This document shows, piece by piece, positions 1-10,112 of a stretch of 64,000 bases of DNA. Source of the DNA: Glutamicibacter creatinolyticus (lineage in GTDB: Bacteria > Actinomycetota > Actinomycetes > Actinomycetales > Micrococcaceae); contig NZ_CP034412.1 in the NCBI RefSeq assembly GCF_006094275.1, positions 3,100,001-3,164,000 on the forward strand, in the 5' to 3' direction. The stretch's first letter is position 1. Each line of letters begins with the position of its first letter. The notes under the pieces were generated by a model, which saw nothing but the letters and a program-made list of their open reading frames with translations, searched no databases and was not told where the DNA came from. The position numbers and the translations under genes were made by a program.

Positions 1-204
1 GCCGGCCTGGAGCTGCGCGAGGACATCGACACCGTCCTGGAGCCGGGCATGGTGGTGTCGATGGAGCCGATGATCACCGTGATGGATGGCGAGCCGGGGG
101 CCGGCGGCTACCGCGAGCACGACATCCTGGTCGTGGGCGAAGATGGCGCGGAGAACATCACGAAGTTCGGCTTCGGCCCGGAGAACAACATCATCGACGC
201 CTAG
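1..204 (+). CDS. M24 family metallopeptidase (aminopeptidase P / Xaa-Pro type), C-terminal end only
   Basis: The open frame enters at the window edge and gives 67 residues ending ENNIIDA before a TAG stop. It carries two carboxylate-bearing motifs of the pita-bread fold C-terminus, a Glu in SMEPMI and a Glu in YREHDILVV, which in M24 metallopeptidases bind the two-metal centre. Unlike creatinase-type relatives that lose these ligands, this one keeps them, so a true metallopeptidase is likely. The start and N-terminal half lie outside the window. The next gene, an MFS transporter, follows within about 60 bases in the same direction, suggesting peptide or amide catabolism with uptake. The exact substrate cannot be told. 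Confidence 0.75.
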   Translation, partial: AGLELREDIDTVLEPGMVVSMEPMITVMDGEPGAGGYREHDILVVGEDGAENITKFGFGPENNIIDA

Positions 205-265
205 GCCGCTCCACCCCGATCTGGGCCCGACACTCAGCGGACAACAGCGCCCAGACCCCGGTGGC

Positions 266-1522
266 GTGGGCAGGGCCACCCGGCGCAAGGTCGTTGCCGC
301 GAGCTTCATCGGCAACTTCGTCGAGTGGTTCGACTACGCGGCCTACGGCTACCTGGCGGTGACCATCTCGGTGGTCTTCTTCCCCGAATCCGCACCGCAG
401 ACCGCGCTGCTGATGACCTTCGCCCTGTTCGCGATTTCCTTCCTAGTCCGTCCACTGGGCGGTTTCGTCTGGGGTCACATTGGCGACCGCATTGGCCGGC
501 GCGAGGCGCTGAGCTGGTCAATCCTGCTGATGTCCGGGGCCACCTTCTGCATCGCCCTGCTGCCGGGCTACGCCAGCATCGGCATCGGCGCCCCGCTCCT
601 GCTGCTGGCCTTGCGCCTGGTCCAGGGGTTCTCCGCCTCCGGTGAGTATGCCGGCGCGGCGGCCTTCCTGGTCGAATACGCCCCGGCGAACCGGCGCGGA
701 CTGTACGCCGCGGTGGTTCCGGCCAGCACCGCCACCGGCCTGCTGCTCGGCTCGCTGATGGCAGCCCTGCTCACCGGCCTGCTCCAGGCGGATCAGATGG
801 AGTCCTGGGGCTGGCGCCTGCCCTTCCTCCTGGCCGCACCGATGGGCCTGATCGGACGCTACATCCGTACGAAGCTGGAGGACTCGCCGGCCTTCAAGGA
901 GCTGGCTCAGGAGGACGAGGTCATCAAGGCGCCGGTCAAGTCCCTGTTCCGCGACCACTGGCGCCGCCTGGTGCTGGCCGCCGGCGCGGTGCTTTTGAAC
1001 GCGGTCGGCTTCTACGTCATCCTGTCCTACATGCCCACCTACCTGTCCCAGGAGCTGGGACTCGATGAGACGGCGTCCTACGTCGCCACCACGGTGGCGC
1101 TGGTGACCTACATCGGCTTCATCTTCATCACCGGCATGCTTTCGGACAAGTTCGGGCGCAAGCGGGTCCTGATGAGCGCCTCGGTGCTGTTCGTCCTGTT
1201 CACCGTGCCGGCGTTCATGCTGCTGGACACCGGCAACTTCCTGTTGATCATCCTGGTCCAGATCGCCCTGGGAGCCATGCTGACCCTGAATGACGGCACC
1301 CTGCCCAGCTATCTGGCCGAAATGTTCCCCACCCGCGTGCGCTACTCCGGTTTCGCGGTCTCCTTCAACCTGTCCAACGCATTGTTCGGCGGCACCGCAC
1401 CCTTTATGGCAACCCTGCTGATCGCCGCCTCCGGCCACCCGCCGGCCCCGGCCTGGTCCCTAGCTTCATCGGAAACTTCGTGGAGTGGTTCGACTATGCC
1501 GCCTACGGCTACCTGGCAGTGA
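266..1522 (+). pseudogene. MFS transporter (MHS/ProP-like), copy 1, 3' end replaced by copy 2
   Basis: From a GTG at 266 (no clear ribosome binding site) the protein begins GRATRRKVVAASFIGNFVEW, the usual first helix of metabolite:proton symporters. It shows GDRIGRR after helix 2 and DKFGRKR in the central loop, both typical MFS motifs. It matches the downstream copy up to about residue 395 (GTAPFMATLLIAASG), then at about 1458 jumps into the start of the second copy in the wrong frame, reading LASSETSWSG before a stop. The last helix is missing. The joint looks like recombination, or an assembly collapse, between tandem paralogues. Likely substrates are small organic acids or betaines, by family only. 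Confidence 0.7.
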
Positions 1523-2664
1523 CCATCGCGGCGGTCTTCTTCCCCAGCGACGACAGGCAACTGGCCCTGCTGATGACCTTTGGTGTTTTCGCCATCTCCT
1601 TCCTGGTCCGTCCACTGGGCGGATTCGTGTGGGGACACCTCGGCGACCGAATTGGTCGCAAGGAGGCACTGAGCTGGTCAATCCTGCTGATGTCCGGGGC
1701 CACCTTCTGCATCGCCCTGCTGCCGGGCTACGCCAGCATCGGCATCGGCGCCCCGCTCCTGCTGCTGGCCCTGCGCCTAGTGCAGGGCTTTTCCGCCTCG
1801 GGCGAGTATGCCGGTGCCTCGGCGTTCCTGGTCGAGTACGCCCCGGCGAACCGGCGCGGACTGTATGCCGCGGTGGTTCCGGCCAGCACCGCCACCGGCC
1901 TGCTGCTCGGCTCACTGTTGGCCGCCCTGCTGACCGGGCCTGCTCCAGGCAGATCAGATGGAGCCCTGGGGCTGGCGCATTCCCTTCGTGCTGGCGGCCC
2001 CGATGGGCCTGATCGGACGCTACATCCGTACGAAGCTGGAGGACTCGCCGGCCTTCCCTCTCCGGTCAGCGCGCTGTTCCGCGAGCACTGGCGGCGCCTG
2101 CTGCTGGCCGCCGGTGCGGTGCTGCTGAACGCGGTCGGCTTCTACGTCATCCTCTCCTACATGCCCACCTACCTCTCCGAAGAGCTGCACCTGGACGCCA
2201 CTCGTTCCTACCTGGCCACGACGGTGGCGCTGGTGACCTACATCGGCTTCATCTTCATCACCGGCATGCTTTCGGACAAGTTTGGGCGCAAGCGGGTCCT
2301 GATGAGCGCCTCGATCCTCTTTGTCCTGTTCACGGTGCCGGCGTTCATGCTGCTGGACACCGGCAACTTCCTGCTGATCATCCTCGTGCAGATCCTGCTC
2401 GGCGCCATGCTCACCCTGAACGACGGCACCCTGCCCAGCTACCTGGCCGAAATGTTCCCCACCCGGGTGCGCTACTCCGGGTTCGCGGTCTCCTTCAACC
2501 TGTCCAACGCATTGTTCGGCGGCACCGCACCGTTCATGGCGACCCTGCTGATCGCCGCCTCCGGCAACCTGCTGGCCCCGGGCTGGTACCTGATGGCCGC
2601 GGCCGTGGTTTCCCTGATCGCCGTCGCCTGCTCCGTGGAGACCAGCCGCAAGCCACTGACCTGA
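1462..2664 (+). pseudogene. MFS transporter (MHS/ProP-like), copy 2, 5' end lost and internal frameshift
   Basis: Copy 2 begins without its own start at SFIGNFVEWFDYAAYGYLAV and runs to a proper C-terminus (SVETSRKPLT, TGA at 2662). Relative to copy 1 it has one extra G near 1936 (accgggcc against accggcc), which throws 1937-2055 out of frame, and a compensating deletion of roughly 55 bases near 2055 that removes the loop equivalent to KELAQEDEVIKAP and restores the frame. The rest is highly similar at nucleotide level. A single-base homopolymer insertion could be a sequencing error, but the missing start and deleted loop make a working transporter unlikely. Confidence 0.7.
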
Positions 2665-2711
2665 AACACCCCGCGCGCGCCGCCCCGGGCGGCGATTCGC
2701 GCGGCGCCTCG

Positions 2712-4208
<1,497 letters not shown>

Positions 4209-4303
4209 GGGTCTGCATCCCGGCCTTCTGCTGGATGGCCCCGGAGATGCCCACCGAAATGTACAGCTGCGGGGAGACAGTGGTGCCGGTCTGCCCCACC
4301 TGC
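4209..4303 (-). pseudogene. etfA: Electron transfer flavoprotein alpha subunit fragment (- strand copy)
   Basis: The minus strand encodes [20 protein letters not shown] and [10 protein letters not shown], exactly the peptide found at 3577-3669 on the plus strand, then joins cytochrome b sequence in place of the natural [10 protein letters not shown]. Upstream on the minus strand it joins a thiolase. It is too short to be functional. Confidence 0.75.
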
Positions 4304-4317
4304 GCCGCGTTCGGGCA

Positions 4318-4990
4318 GCGAGTTGATCGGGGTGGTGGTGATCCGCGCCCCGGTCATCCCCCAGGGGTGGCCCAGGGCAATGGCCCCGCCGTTGACGTTC
4401 AGCCGGTCGTGGTCAATGCCCAAGTCCTCGGCGCTGGGCAGCACCTGGGCGGCGAACGCCTCGTTCAGCTCCACCAGGTCAATGTCCTTGATGACCGGTC
4501 CCAGGCCCATGATTTCCGGGGACAGGGCGCTGAGACCGGTGGACACGATCCGCGCCAGCGGCTGCACCCCGAGTTCGGCGGCCTTGGCCGAGCTCATGAT
4601 CACCAGGGCCGCGGCCCCGTCGTTCAGCGGGCAGGCGTTGCCGGCGGTGACCGTCCCGTCCGGGCGGAACACCGGGGCGGGTCAGCGCGGTAATGTCCTT
4701 GTCCCAGAACCCGCGTTCGGCCGCGGCCTGCGCCCGCTGCTGGGAGAGCAGCGCCCAGGCGTCCTGGTCGGCGCGGCTGACCGAGCGCAGCTGGGCGACG
4801 TTCTCCGCGGTCTGGCCCATGGCGATGTAGATGTCCGGGACCAGTCCCTGACCGCGCGGGTCGCTCCAGCGCTCCACCCCGGCGGAGATGAAGATTTCCC
4901 CTTCCCCGGCCCGGATGGCGTGAAGGGCCATCCGGGTGCTTTGCACGCTGGAGGCGCAGAAGCGGGTGACCGTGGTGCCCGGCACCGTGT
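4318..4990 (-). pseudogene. Acetyl-CoA acyltransferase (thiolase) fragment with frameshift
   Basis: The minus strand encodes the middle of a thiolase: TTVTRFCASSVQSTRMALHA contains the nucleophilic Cys motif, followed by GEGEIFISAGVERWSDP, then after a frameshift near 4675 [40 protein letters not shown] and [19 protein letters not shown] (the GHPxGxTGAR active-site His motif). The first about 60 residues and the last about 30, including the second catalytic Cys motif, are missing. It was probably a fatty acid beta-oxidation gene and is not functional here. Confidence 0.8.
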
Positions 4991-5144
4991 CCCGATATCG
5001 TGGACATGACTCGGGGCCCCCGCGCCCGGATCGGTACCGTGTGGGTGCATGACGTGCAAGGCATCATCGGAGAAGAACCCTCCTGGTGGTGGAATCCCCT
5101 CTCCTTCGTGACCGATATGGAAACAGCGGAGAAACTCACGGAGG
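4991..5144 (+). pseudogene. VirD4/TraG-like conjugative coupling protein fragment
   Basis: The plus strand reads PDIVDMTRGPRARIGTVWVH, then DVQGIIGEEPSWWWNPLSFV and TDMETAEKLTE. The pattern VxDxQGIxGExxxWWWNPLS matches actinobacterial type IV secretion coupling proteins (VirD4/TraG family ATPases) just after the Walker A region. About 50 residues are present with no start. It joins thiolase sequence on the left and a copy of the 29-kb gene on the right. With the ParA-like ATPase just downstream it hints at a former integrative or conjugative element. Confidence 0.6.
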
Positions 5145-5229
5145 CCCACGGCTGGGTCCAGGGCATGCCCATCATCATGGCCAAGCCGCATGAGCCGCTG
5201 GACGACGTGATGGGTCTGGTTGCCATCCA
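5145..5229 (+). repeat. 85-bp exact copy of part of the gene at 29122-29568
   Basis: Encodes HGWVQGMPIIMAKPHEPLDD and VMGLVAI. All 85 bases equal the reverse complement of 29399-29483. It is fused in frame to the VirD4-like fragment and followed by desaturase sequence. The intact gene is the one at 29 kb. Confidence 0.85.
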
Positions 5230-5232
5230 CAA

Positions 5233-5787
5233 TGCACGCCGATGAAGGCGAACGCCATGCCGATCGGAAGGAAGGCGAAGATCAAGGCCAGATAGATGGC
5301 CACGCGCAAGACAATCACGGTGATTTCGCGGCTGCGGTTTTTCACTCGCTTGGCCACGAACAGGTACTTGATGGACTGAAAATGCAGGTTCAGCCCTTCC
5401 AGGGTCAGCAGCGGAAAGAACAAATACCCCTGGCGTTCGGTGATCCACTTCAGCAGACCCTTTTGCCGCTGTGCGTCGGCCGGCTGGAAGGAGATGGTGT
5501 CCCATTCAATGTCCGGGTCCTTGCCCACTGTATTTGGCGTGGCGTGGTGCTTGTTGTGCTTGTTCATCCACCACTGGTAGCTGATGCCGACCACGCCGTT
5601 GGCCAGCAGGCGTCCGAGTTTGTCATTGGTCTTGGCGGAGGAGAGGATCTGGCGGTGTGCGGCCTCGTGGGCCAGGAACGCGAACTGGGTAAGCAGGATT
5701 CCCAGCGCCCCGGCCATCAGCAGCTGCAACCAGCTGTCACCGAGCAGGATGAACCCGGTGATGGCGGTCCTGGCGAACGAGGGAGGT
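5233..5787 (-). pseudogene. Fatty acid desaturase (DesA3/delta-9 type) fragment
   Basis: The minus strand encodes ITGFILLGDSW, then GILLTQFAFLAHEAAHRQIL with the first His box (HEAAH), GISYQWWMNKHNKHHATPNT with the second (HNKHH), DPDIEWDTISFQ, and a hydrophobic stretch with RVAIYLALIFAFLPIGMAFA. The third His box (HNxxHH) and the C-terminus are lost at about 5233, and the N-terminus is lost at about 5787. A short upstream ORF starting MSNSPEAALG at 5829 is out of frame with it. An active membrane desaturase needs all three boxes, so this is a remnant. Confidence 0.8.
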
Positions 5788-5896
5788 GAGTAAAGCGATT
5801 CCTAGTGCTGCTTCGGGGCTGTTACTCATGAAGTGTTCCCGTCGTTGACGATGAATTTGGATGATACTTCGGTACTCGCGGCGTAAAGTTAGCAGC

Positions 5897-6973
5897 CTAC
5901 AGCCCTCTTGCGACTGCGGCACCCGCTGCCAGCCATGCGCGCTGCGTGCTCGGGCGTAGCGCGTCGTAGCGCAGGATCCCATCTACCATTGCTGGATCAA
6001 ATGGGATCGTTGCCACATCACGGGCCAGGGTCTGGTAACCGTCTGCGACGCGCTTCACGTCGGCGGCGGTGGCCTTGGAATCAGCTTGGGTTACCACGGC
6101 TACGGCGTTCTGTGCCAGGGCGTGGGCTTTGTCGTTCTGCTGAGCGAGCGCTTCGAGCAGTAGTGCGCCGGCTTCGGCGTGGTCATCTCGGGTCGTGGTG
6201 GCCACAACGAGCTGATCGGTGTGGTCGATCATGCGCCGCCACATCGGATCTGACTCGTCATTGCCCGAGTCAATGAAGATCAGCCGGTAATACTTTGAAG
6301 CCACCCGGTGGATCGCGTCCACATCGGCCGCGTCTACGCGCTGCGCGCTGGCCAGCTCCATCGGCTTGGAGCGCAGCACGTCGAACCGATCGCGGGTCTG
6401 GTGGTGCACGAAATGCGCGAGGTCTGCTGATTGCGCCCCAGTGCCTAAGAGTTTTTCGGATTCGGGCAGCAGCTCCAACAAGGTCGTTTCGTGCGGGCCT
6501 TGTTCGGTACGCCAGCCCAAAGTTCCTCTGGTTTGATTGTTATCCCAGGCCAGTACCCCGGCTCCGCCGTAGCGGGCGAAGATCGCACTGAGCAACACGG
6601 TGGTGGGGGTTTTACCTGCTCCACCTTTGCCGTTCACGATGGCGATAGTGCGTGGCCCTGGCCAGTGCTGGCTCACGGCTTGCACATCGGCACGTTCGGC
6701 GCGTTCGGCCTCGCTGGGTGTCATACGGATACCGAGGCGGGTCACGGTGCCGCGCCAGCCTTGGGTGGCCGGTTCTTCAACTTGTTCCTGGGTGAGGAAG
6801 CTTTGGCGGGCTTCGCGCCGGGTTGCCGGTGCCCCGTCCGGTGCGGGAACGGTGTGGGATTGGGATTTCTGGGCGAACGGGTTCGGCTGCTGGGCTTTGG
6901 ATGCTACAGCATCAGGGCCCGCGGGGGCCGGTGTTACGCTCTGAGGCTTGTCGGCAGCTTGGGCGAGTTCCAT
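5897..6973 (-). CDS. ParA/MinD-like partition ATPase
   Basis: 358 residues. The first about 125 are Ala-, Pro- and Gln-rich and probably disordered. From about residue 128 a deviant Walker A motif (IAIVNGKGGAGKTPTT) opens a MinD/ParA ATPase domain, with YYRLIFIDSGNDESD as the Walker B region and DQLVVATTTRDDHAEAG further on. Such proteins act in plasmid or chromosome partition, in positioning, or in mobile-element maintenance. The ATG at 6973 has a GGAGG upstream. No ParB or parS-like partner is next to it. Its position beside the VirD4-type fragment suggests a plasmid or conjugative-element origin. Confidence 0.75.
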   Translation of the reverse strand: MELAQAADKPQSVTPAPAGPDAVASKAQQPNPFAQKSQSHTVPAPDGAPATRREARQSFLTQEQVEEPATQGWRGTVTRLGIRMTPSEAERAERADVQAVSQHWPGPRTIAIVNGKGGAGKTPTTVLLSAIFARYGGAGVLAWDNNQTRGTLGWRTEQGPHETTLLELLPESEKLLGTGAQSADLAHFVHHQTRDRFDVLRSKPMELASAQRVDAADVDAIHRVASKYYRLIFIDSGNDESDPMWRRMIDHTDQLVVATTTRDDHAEAGALLLEALAQQNDKAHALAQNAVAVVTQADSKATAADVKRVADGYQTLARDVATIPFDPAMVDGILRYDALRPSTQRAWLAAGAAVARGL

Positions 6974-7119
6974 CGCTGGTTCCTCCGATTCGGGTGTAGA
7001 TTCTGCGGTAGCTAGCGACTCAGACGCGGCGGCGGTGAATCGAACAATATGTCGAAGATTGCGGTATAAGACAGGAAATGTTTGACGTTACGCCGCGACG
7101 GGCCATAGTGTCGTAGACA

Positions 7120-7202
7120 GAATCAAGAGCGTCAGCTGACAAGCCCTGGCTAGCTGGCCGGCAACCCTCTAAACGGTAGTGGGGTGCTCCAGGTGAGGAT
7201 TC
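7120..7202 (+). ncRNA. SAM-IV-type S-adenosylmethionine riboswitch
   Basis: The element shows the actinobacterial SAM-IV order: a closing helix GAATC (7120) with GATTC (7198-7202), a GTCAGCTGAC segment, then AAGCCCTGGCTAGCTGGC, CGGCAACCCTC, and GGGGTGCTCCAGGTGA. The CCGGCAACC and GGGGTGC blocks are the SAM-binding core shared by the SAM-I/SAM-IV clan; the missing P4-type arm and the spacing fit SAM-IV. About 80 bases separate it from the flavin reductase ATG, leaving room for an expression platform. SAM binding should reduce expression of that gene. Confidence 0.8.
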
Positions 7203-7283
7203 GGTTCCGCGCGCCACCGCGTGGAACAAGTACCGCACACCGAGTGCGCAAACTCGGTGGGCCTGATGCGAAGGATACGAATC

Positions 7284-7775
7284 ATGTCATTGAATCAGGA
7301 TCTCGACCCGTTGACCCTGCGCAAGGTCTTCGCCCAGCACCCCTCGGGCGTCGCGGCGTTGTGCGCCGAAATCAATGGCGTCAAGACCGGAATTGTTGCC
7401 TCCTCGTTTACCGTTGGGGTCTCCCTGGATCCGGCGCTGGTGATGTTCGCCGTGCAGAAGACCTCCAACACCTGGCCGAAGCTGCGGCGGGCACAGCGCA
7501 TCGGAGTCTCGGTGCTCAGCAGCCGCAACGAGGGGGTCTGCGCCCAGATCGCCTCGAAGAAGGGTGACCGCTTCGCCGGGCTGCACACCCACATCACCGA
7601 GCAACAGGCGCTGTTCATCGAGGAATCCACCCTCTGGCTCGATACCTCCATCTACAACGAGGTCGAAGCCGGGGACCACTGGGTCGTCCTGCTGCAGGTG
7701 CACGGCCACCAGGCCTCGGCACACACCCCGCCGATCTTCCATGATTCAAAACTTAATTTTTATCCACACGTGTGA
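7284..7775 (+). CDS. Flavin reductase family protein (FMN-binding split barrel)
   Basis: 163 residues. LRKVFAQHPSGVAALCAEIN, VASSFTVGVSLDPALVMFAV and SNTWPKLRRAQRIGVSVLSS are the characteristic blocks of the flavin reductase-like domain that supplies reduced FMN to two-component monooxygenases. The ATG at 7284 follows AAGGA (7271) at a good distance. A SAM-type riboswitch lies upstream, which implies sulfur or methionine control; plausible partners are FMNH2-dependent desulfonating monooxygenases encoded elsewhere. The last codons overlap a DnaA-box sequence. A related diverse NADH:FMN oxidoreductase role cannot be excluded. Confidence 0.8.
   Translation: MSLNQDLDPLTLRKVFAQHPSGVAALCAEINGVKTGIVASSFTVGVSLDPALVMFAVQKTSNTWPKLRRAQRIGVSVLSSRNEGVCAQIASKKGDRFAGLHTHITEQQALFIEESTLWLDTSIYNEVEAGDHWVVLLQVHGHQASAHTPPIFHDSKLNFYPHV
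7760..7768 (+). promoter_or_regulatory. DnaA box TTATCCACA
   Basis: A perfect consensus DnaA-binding 9-mer overlapping the last codons of the flavin reductase gene, about 90 bases before dnaB. A one-mismatch copy, TAATCCACA, follows at 7824-7832, inside the dnaB leader. Confidence 0.6.
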
Positions 7776-7859
7776 AAACCTGAAACACCAAGTCAATCAG
7801 GTATTAGTTGCGTTTAAGTGGGGTAATCCACAGTTCCCGGTGGGTAGAAGGGGATTTGA

Positions 7860-9224
7860 ATGTCTATTGCCAGCGCTGAGCAGGCTTACGAGAACCGCGA
7901 CTCCGAGGCGGGGCGTACGCCGCCGCAGGACATCGCCGCGGAAATGTCGGTTCTGGGCGGCATGATGCTCTCCAAGGACGCGATCGCCGATGTCATTGAG
8001 GTGGTCCGCGGCAACGACTTCTACCGTCCGGCCCATGAATCGATCTATGAGGCCATCATTGATCTCTACGGACGGGGCGAACCGGCTGACGCCGTCACCG
8101 TTTCGGACCTGCTGACCAAGCGGGGCGAAATCGTCCGGGTAGGCGGTGCCGCATACCTGCACAACCTCATCCAGTCCGTGCCCACCGCCGCGAACGCCGG
8201 TTACTACGCCGAGATCGTGCGCGAACGCGCCGTGCTGCGCCGCCTGGTCGACGCCGGGACCCGGATCGTGCAGATGGGCTACTCCCCGGACGGGGACGTG
8301 GACGCCATCGTCAACGAGGCGCAGGCCGAGGTCTACAAGGTTGCGGAGAATCGCTCGAGCGAAGACTATGTCCGGCTCAGCGAGATCATCGAGGGCACCG
8401 TCGATGAGATCGAAAATGCGGCCAACGCCGGTGACGGCATTACCGGTGTCCCCACCGGCTTTTACGAGTTTGATGAGTTGACCCAGGGCCTGCAGGGCGG
8501 GCAGATGATCATCATCGCCGCGCGTCCGGCCGTGGGCAAGTCGACCTTCGCCCTGGACTTTGCGCGTTCGGCGGCAATCAAGAACAACATGGCCACCGTG
8601 TTCTTCTCCCTGGAAATGGGGCGCAATGAAATCGCGATGCGTCTGCTCTCCGCGGAGGCCTCGATCCAGTTGCAGGACCTGCGCAAGGGGTCGGTGGAGG
8701 ATGCCCAGTGGACCAAGATCGCCACCACCATGGGACGGTTGAATGAGGCTCCGCTATTCATTGACGACTCCCCGAACATGTCGATGATGGAGATCCGCGC
8801 CAAGTGCCGCCGCCTGAAGCAGCGCAACGAGCTGAAGATGATCGTGCTGGACTACCTGCAGCTGATGAGCTCGGGCAAGCGCGTTGAATCACGCCAGCAG
8901 GAAGTCTCGGAGTTCTCCCGTAACCTGAAGCTGCTGGCCAAGGAGCTCGATGTCCCGCTCATCGCGCTCTCGCAGCTGAACCGTGGTTCGGAACAGCGTA
9001 CGGACAAGAAGCCGATGGTCTCGGACCTGCGTGAATCCGGCTCGATTGAGCAGGATGCGGACATGGTGATCCTGCTGCACCGCGAGGACGTGTACGACAA
9101 GGAAAATCGTCCCGGAGAGGCCGACGTGATTGTGGCCAAGCACCGCAACGGTCCCACCAAGACCATTACCGTCGCCTTCCAGGGCCACTACTCCCGGTTC
9201 AGCAACATGCAACGCGAAGGGTAG
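7860..9224 (+). CDS. dnaB: Replicative DNA helicase DnaB
   Basis: 454 residues, normal length, no intein. Residues about 20-120 form the N-terminal DnaB domain (PPQDIAAEMSVLGGMMLSKD); the RecA-like helicase domain follows with Walker A (ARPAVGKST), Walker B region (LKMIVLDYLQLMSS), the arginine-finger segment, and EQDADMVILLHREDVYDKEN. It is the hexameric helicase that unwinds DNA at the replication fork and loads primase. The ATG at 7860 is preceded by a purine-rich AGAAGGGG. In many actinobacteria dnaB follows rpsF-ssb-rpsR-rplI; here a flavin reductase precedes it. Confidence 0.97.
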   Translation: MSIASAEQAYENRDSEAGRTPPQDIAAEMSVLGGMMLSKDAIADVIEVVRGNDFYRPAHESIYEAIIDLYGRGEPADAVTVSDLLTKRGEIVRVGGAAYLHNLIQSVPTAANAGYYAEIVRERAVLRRLVDAGTRIVQMGYSPDGDVDAIVNEAQAEVYKVAENRSSEDYVRLSEIIEGTVDEIENAANAGDGITGVPTGFYEFDELTQGLQGGQMIIIAARPAVGKSTFALDFARSAAIKNNMATVFFSLEMGRNEIAMRLLSAEASIQLQDLRKGSVEDAQWTKIATTMGRLNEAPLFIDDSPNMSMMEIRAKCRRLKQRNELKMIVLDYLQLMSSGKRVESRQQEVSEFSRNLKLLAKELDVPLIALSQLNRGSEQRTDKKPMVSDLRESGSIEQDADMVILLHREDVYDKENRPGEADVIVAKHRNGPTKTITVAFQGHYSRFSNMQREG

Positions 9225-9239
9225 CCTATAGTGGGTGCC

Positions 9240-9943
9240 ATGATCCAGAGCCTTCAAGCCCTGCTGTGGGGCACCGTGGCCGGTTCGGCCCTGCTGTTGG
9301 GGGCCGGGGCGGCCTGGTGGCTGCGCATTCCGCGGATCTGGGTTTGTGCGATCATGGCCTTCGGCTCAGGGGTGCTGATCAGTGCGCTGAGCTTTGAGCT
9401 GGTGTTGGAGGCCTACCAGCAGGGCGGCCTGGCGGCCAGCGTCGCCGGGGTGCTCGCCGGCGCGGGGCTCTACTTCGGCGCCAATCGGCTGCTGGCCTGG
9501 CTGACGGCGCGACGCCACGCCAGCACCCCGCGGACCCAGGACTCCTCCGGCACCGCAATCGCCGTCGGGGCGCTGATTGACGGGATTCCCGAATCGGTGG
9601 CCCTGGGCCTGGGAGTCGTGGCCGGAGCGGGAATCAACCCCACCATGCTCGCTGCCATCTTCATCTCCAACATCCCCGAGGGGCTGGCCAGCACCGCGGA
9701 CATGAACTGTGGGGCGCAATCGCGGTGGCCAGCGGACTGGCCGCCTTCATCGGTGCCATCGCGCTGGCACAGATGCCCGCCGAGGTGCTGGCGTTCGCGA
9801 CCGCGGTCGCGGCCGGCGGCATCCTGACCATGATCGCGGACACCATGATCCCCGAGGCGTACGCGGTGGACCACGACTACACCGGGCTGCTGGTCACCCT
9901 CGGGTTCCTCAGCGCCTTCACCCTGCACGCGCTCGGCGGGTAG
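9240..9943 (+). pseudogene. ZIP family metal permease, broken
   Basis: The first half reads as a ZIP-like permease: LLWGTVAGSALLLGAGAAWW, a helix with FGSGVLISALSFELV, and SGTAIAVGALIDGIPESVAL with the helix-4 metal motif, then INPTMLAAIFISNIPEGLAS (helix 5). Near 9705 the frame shifts and about 15 residues are missing compared with relatives; the second half resumes at LWGAIAVASG and reads EVLAFATAVAAGGILTMIAD, TMIPEA and FTLHALGG. Start choice lies between GTG 9231 and ATG 9240. Fifteen bases separate dnaB from the ATG. The damage is a deletion plus frameshift. Confidence 0.7.
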
Positions 9944-9967
9944 GCCGCCGTCCCACGGGTGGCGCGG

Positions 9968-10112
9968 CCAGGCCCTGGCCGCTGTACTCTTCATCGACCA
10001 CGGTGTGGAAGAAGATCCGCTCCACCCCGTTCTCACCCTGGTAGTCGCGGTAGTGGGCGGCGCCGATGTGCTTGCCCGCATCGTCAAGGACGTAGCGGTC
10101 GCGTTCGGGCAG
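9968..10112 (-). pseudogene. GNAT-type N-acetyltransferase N-terminal scrap
   Basis: The minus strand reads ERDRYVLDDAGKHIGAAHYR, then DYQGENGVERIFFHTVVDEE and YSGQGLA. The H-T-x-V-x-x-x-x-x-G-x-G-L-A pattern is the start of a small GCN5-related (YidJ-type) acetyltransferase just before the CoA-binding loop. It is fused in frame behind the pirin sequence and cut at about 9968 next to the end of the ZIP gene, so the CoA site is incomplete. Confidence 0.6.

Noticed and set aside
518-1438. Long antisense ORF over MFS copy 1
   Set aside because: It is a GC-rich shadow of the true frame; the protein is Gln/Gly/His-rich with no family motifs.
5740-5829. Minus-strand ORF starting MSNSPEAALG as the true start of the desaturase
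   Set aside because: It is out of frame with the desaturase and ends quickly; the ribosome site is weak. It could be linked only by a frameshift.
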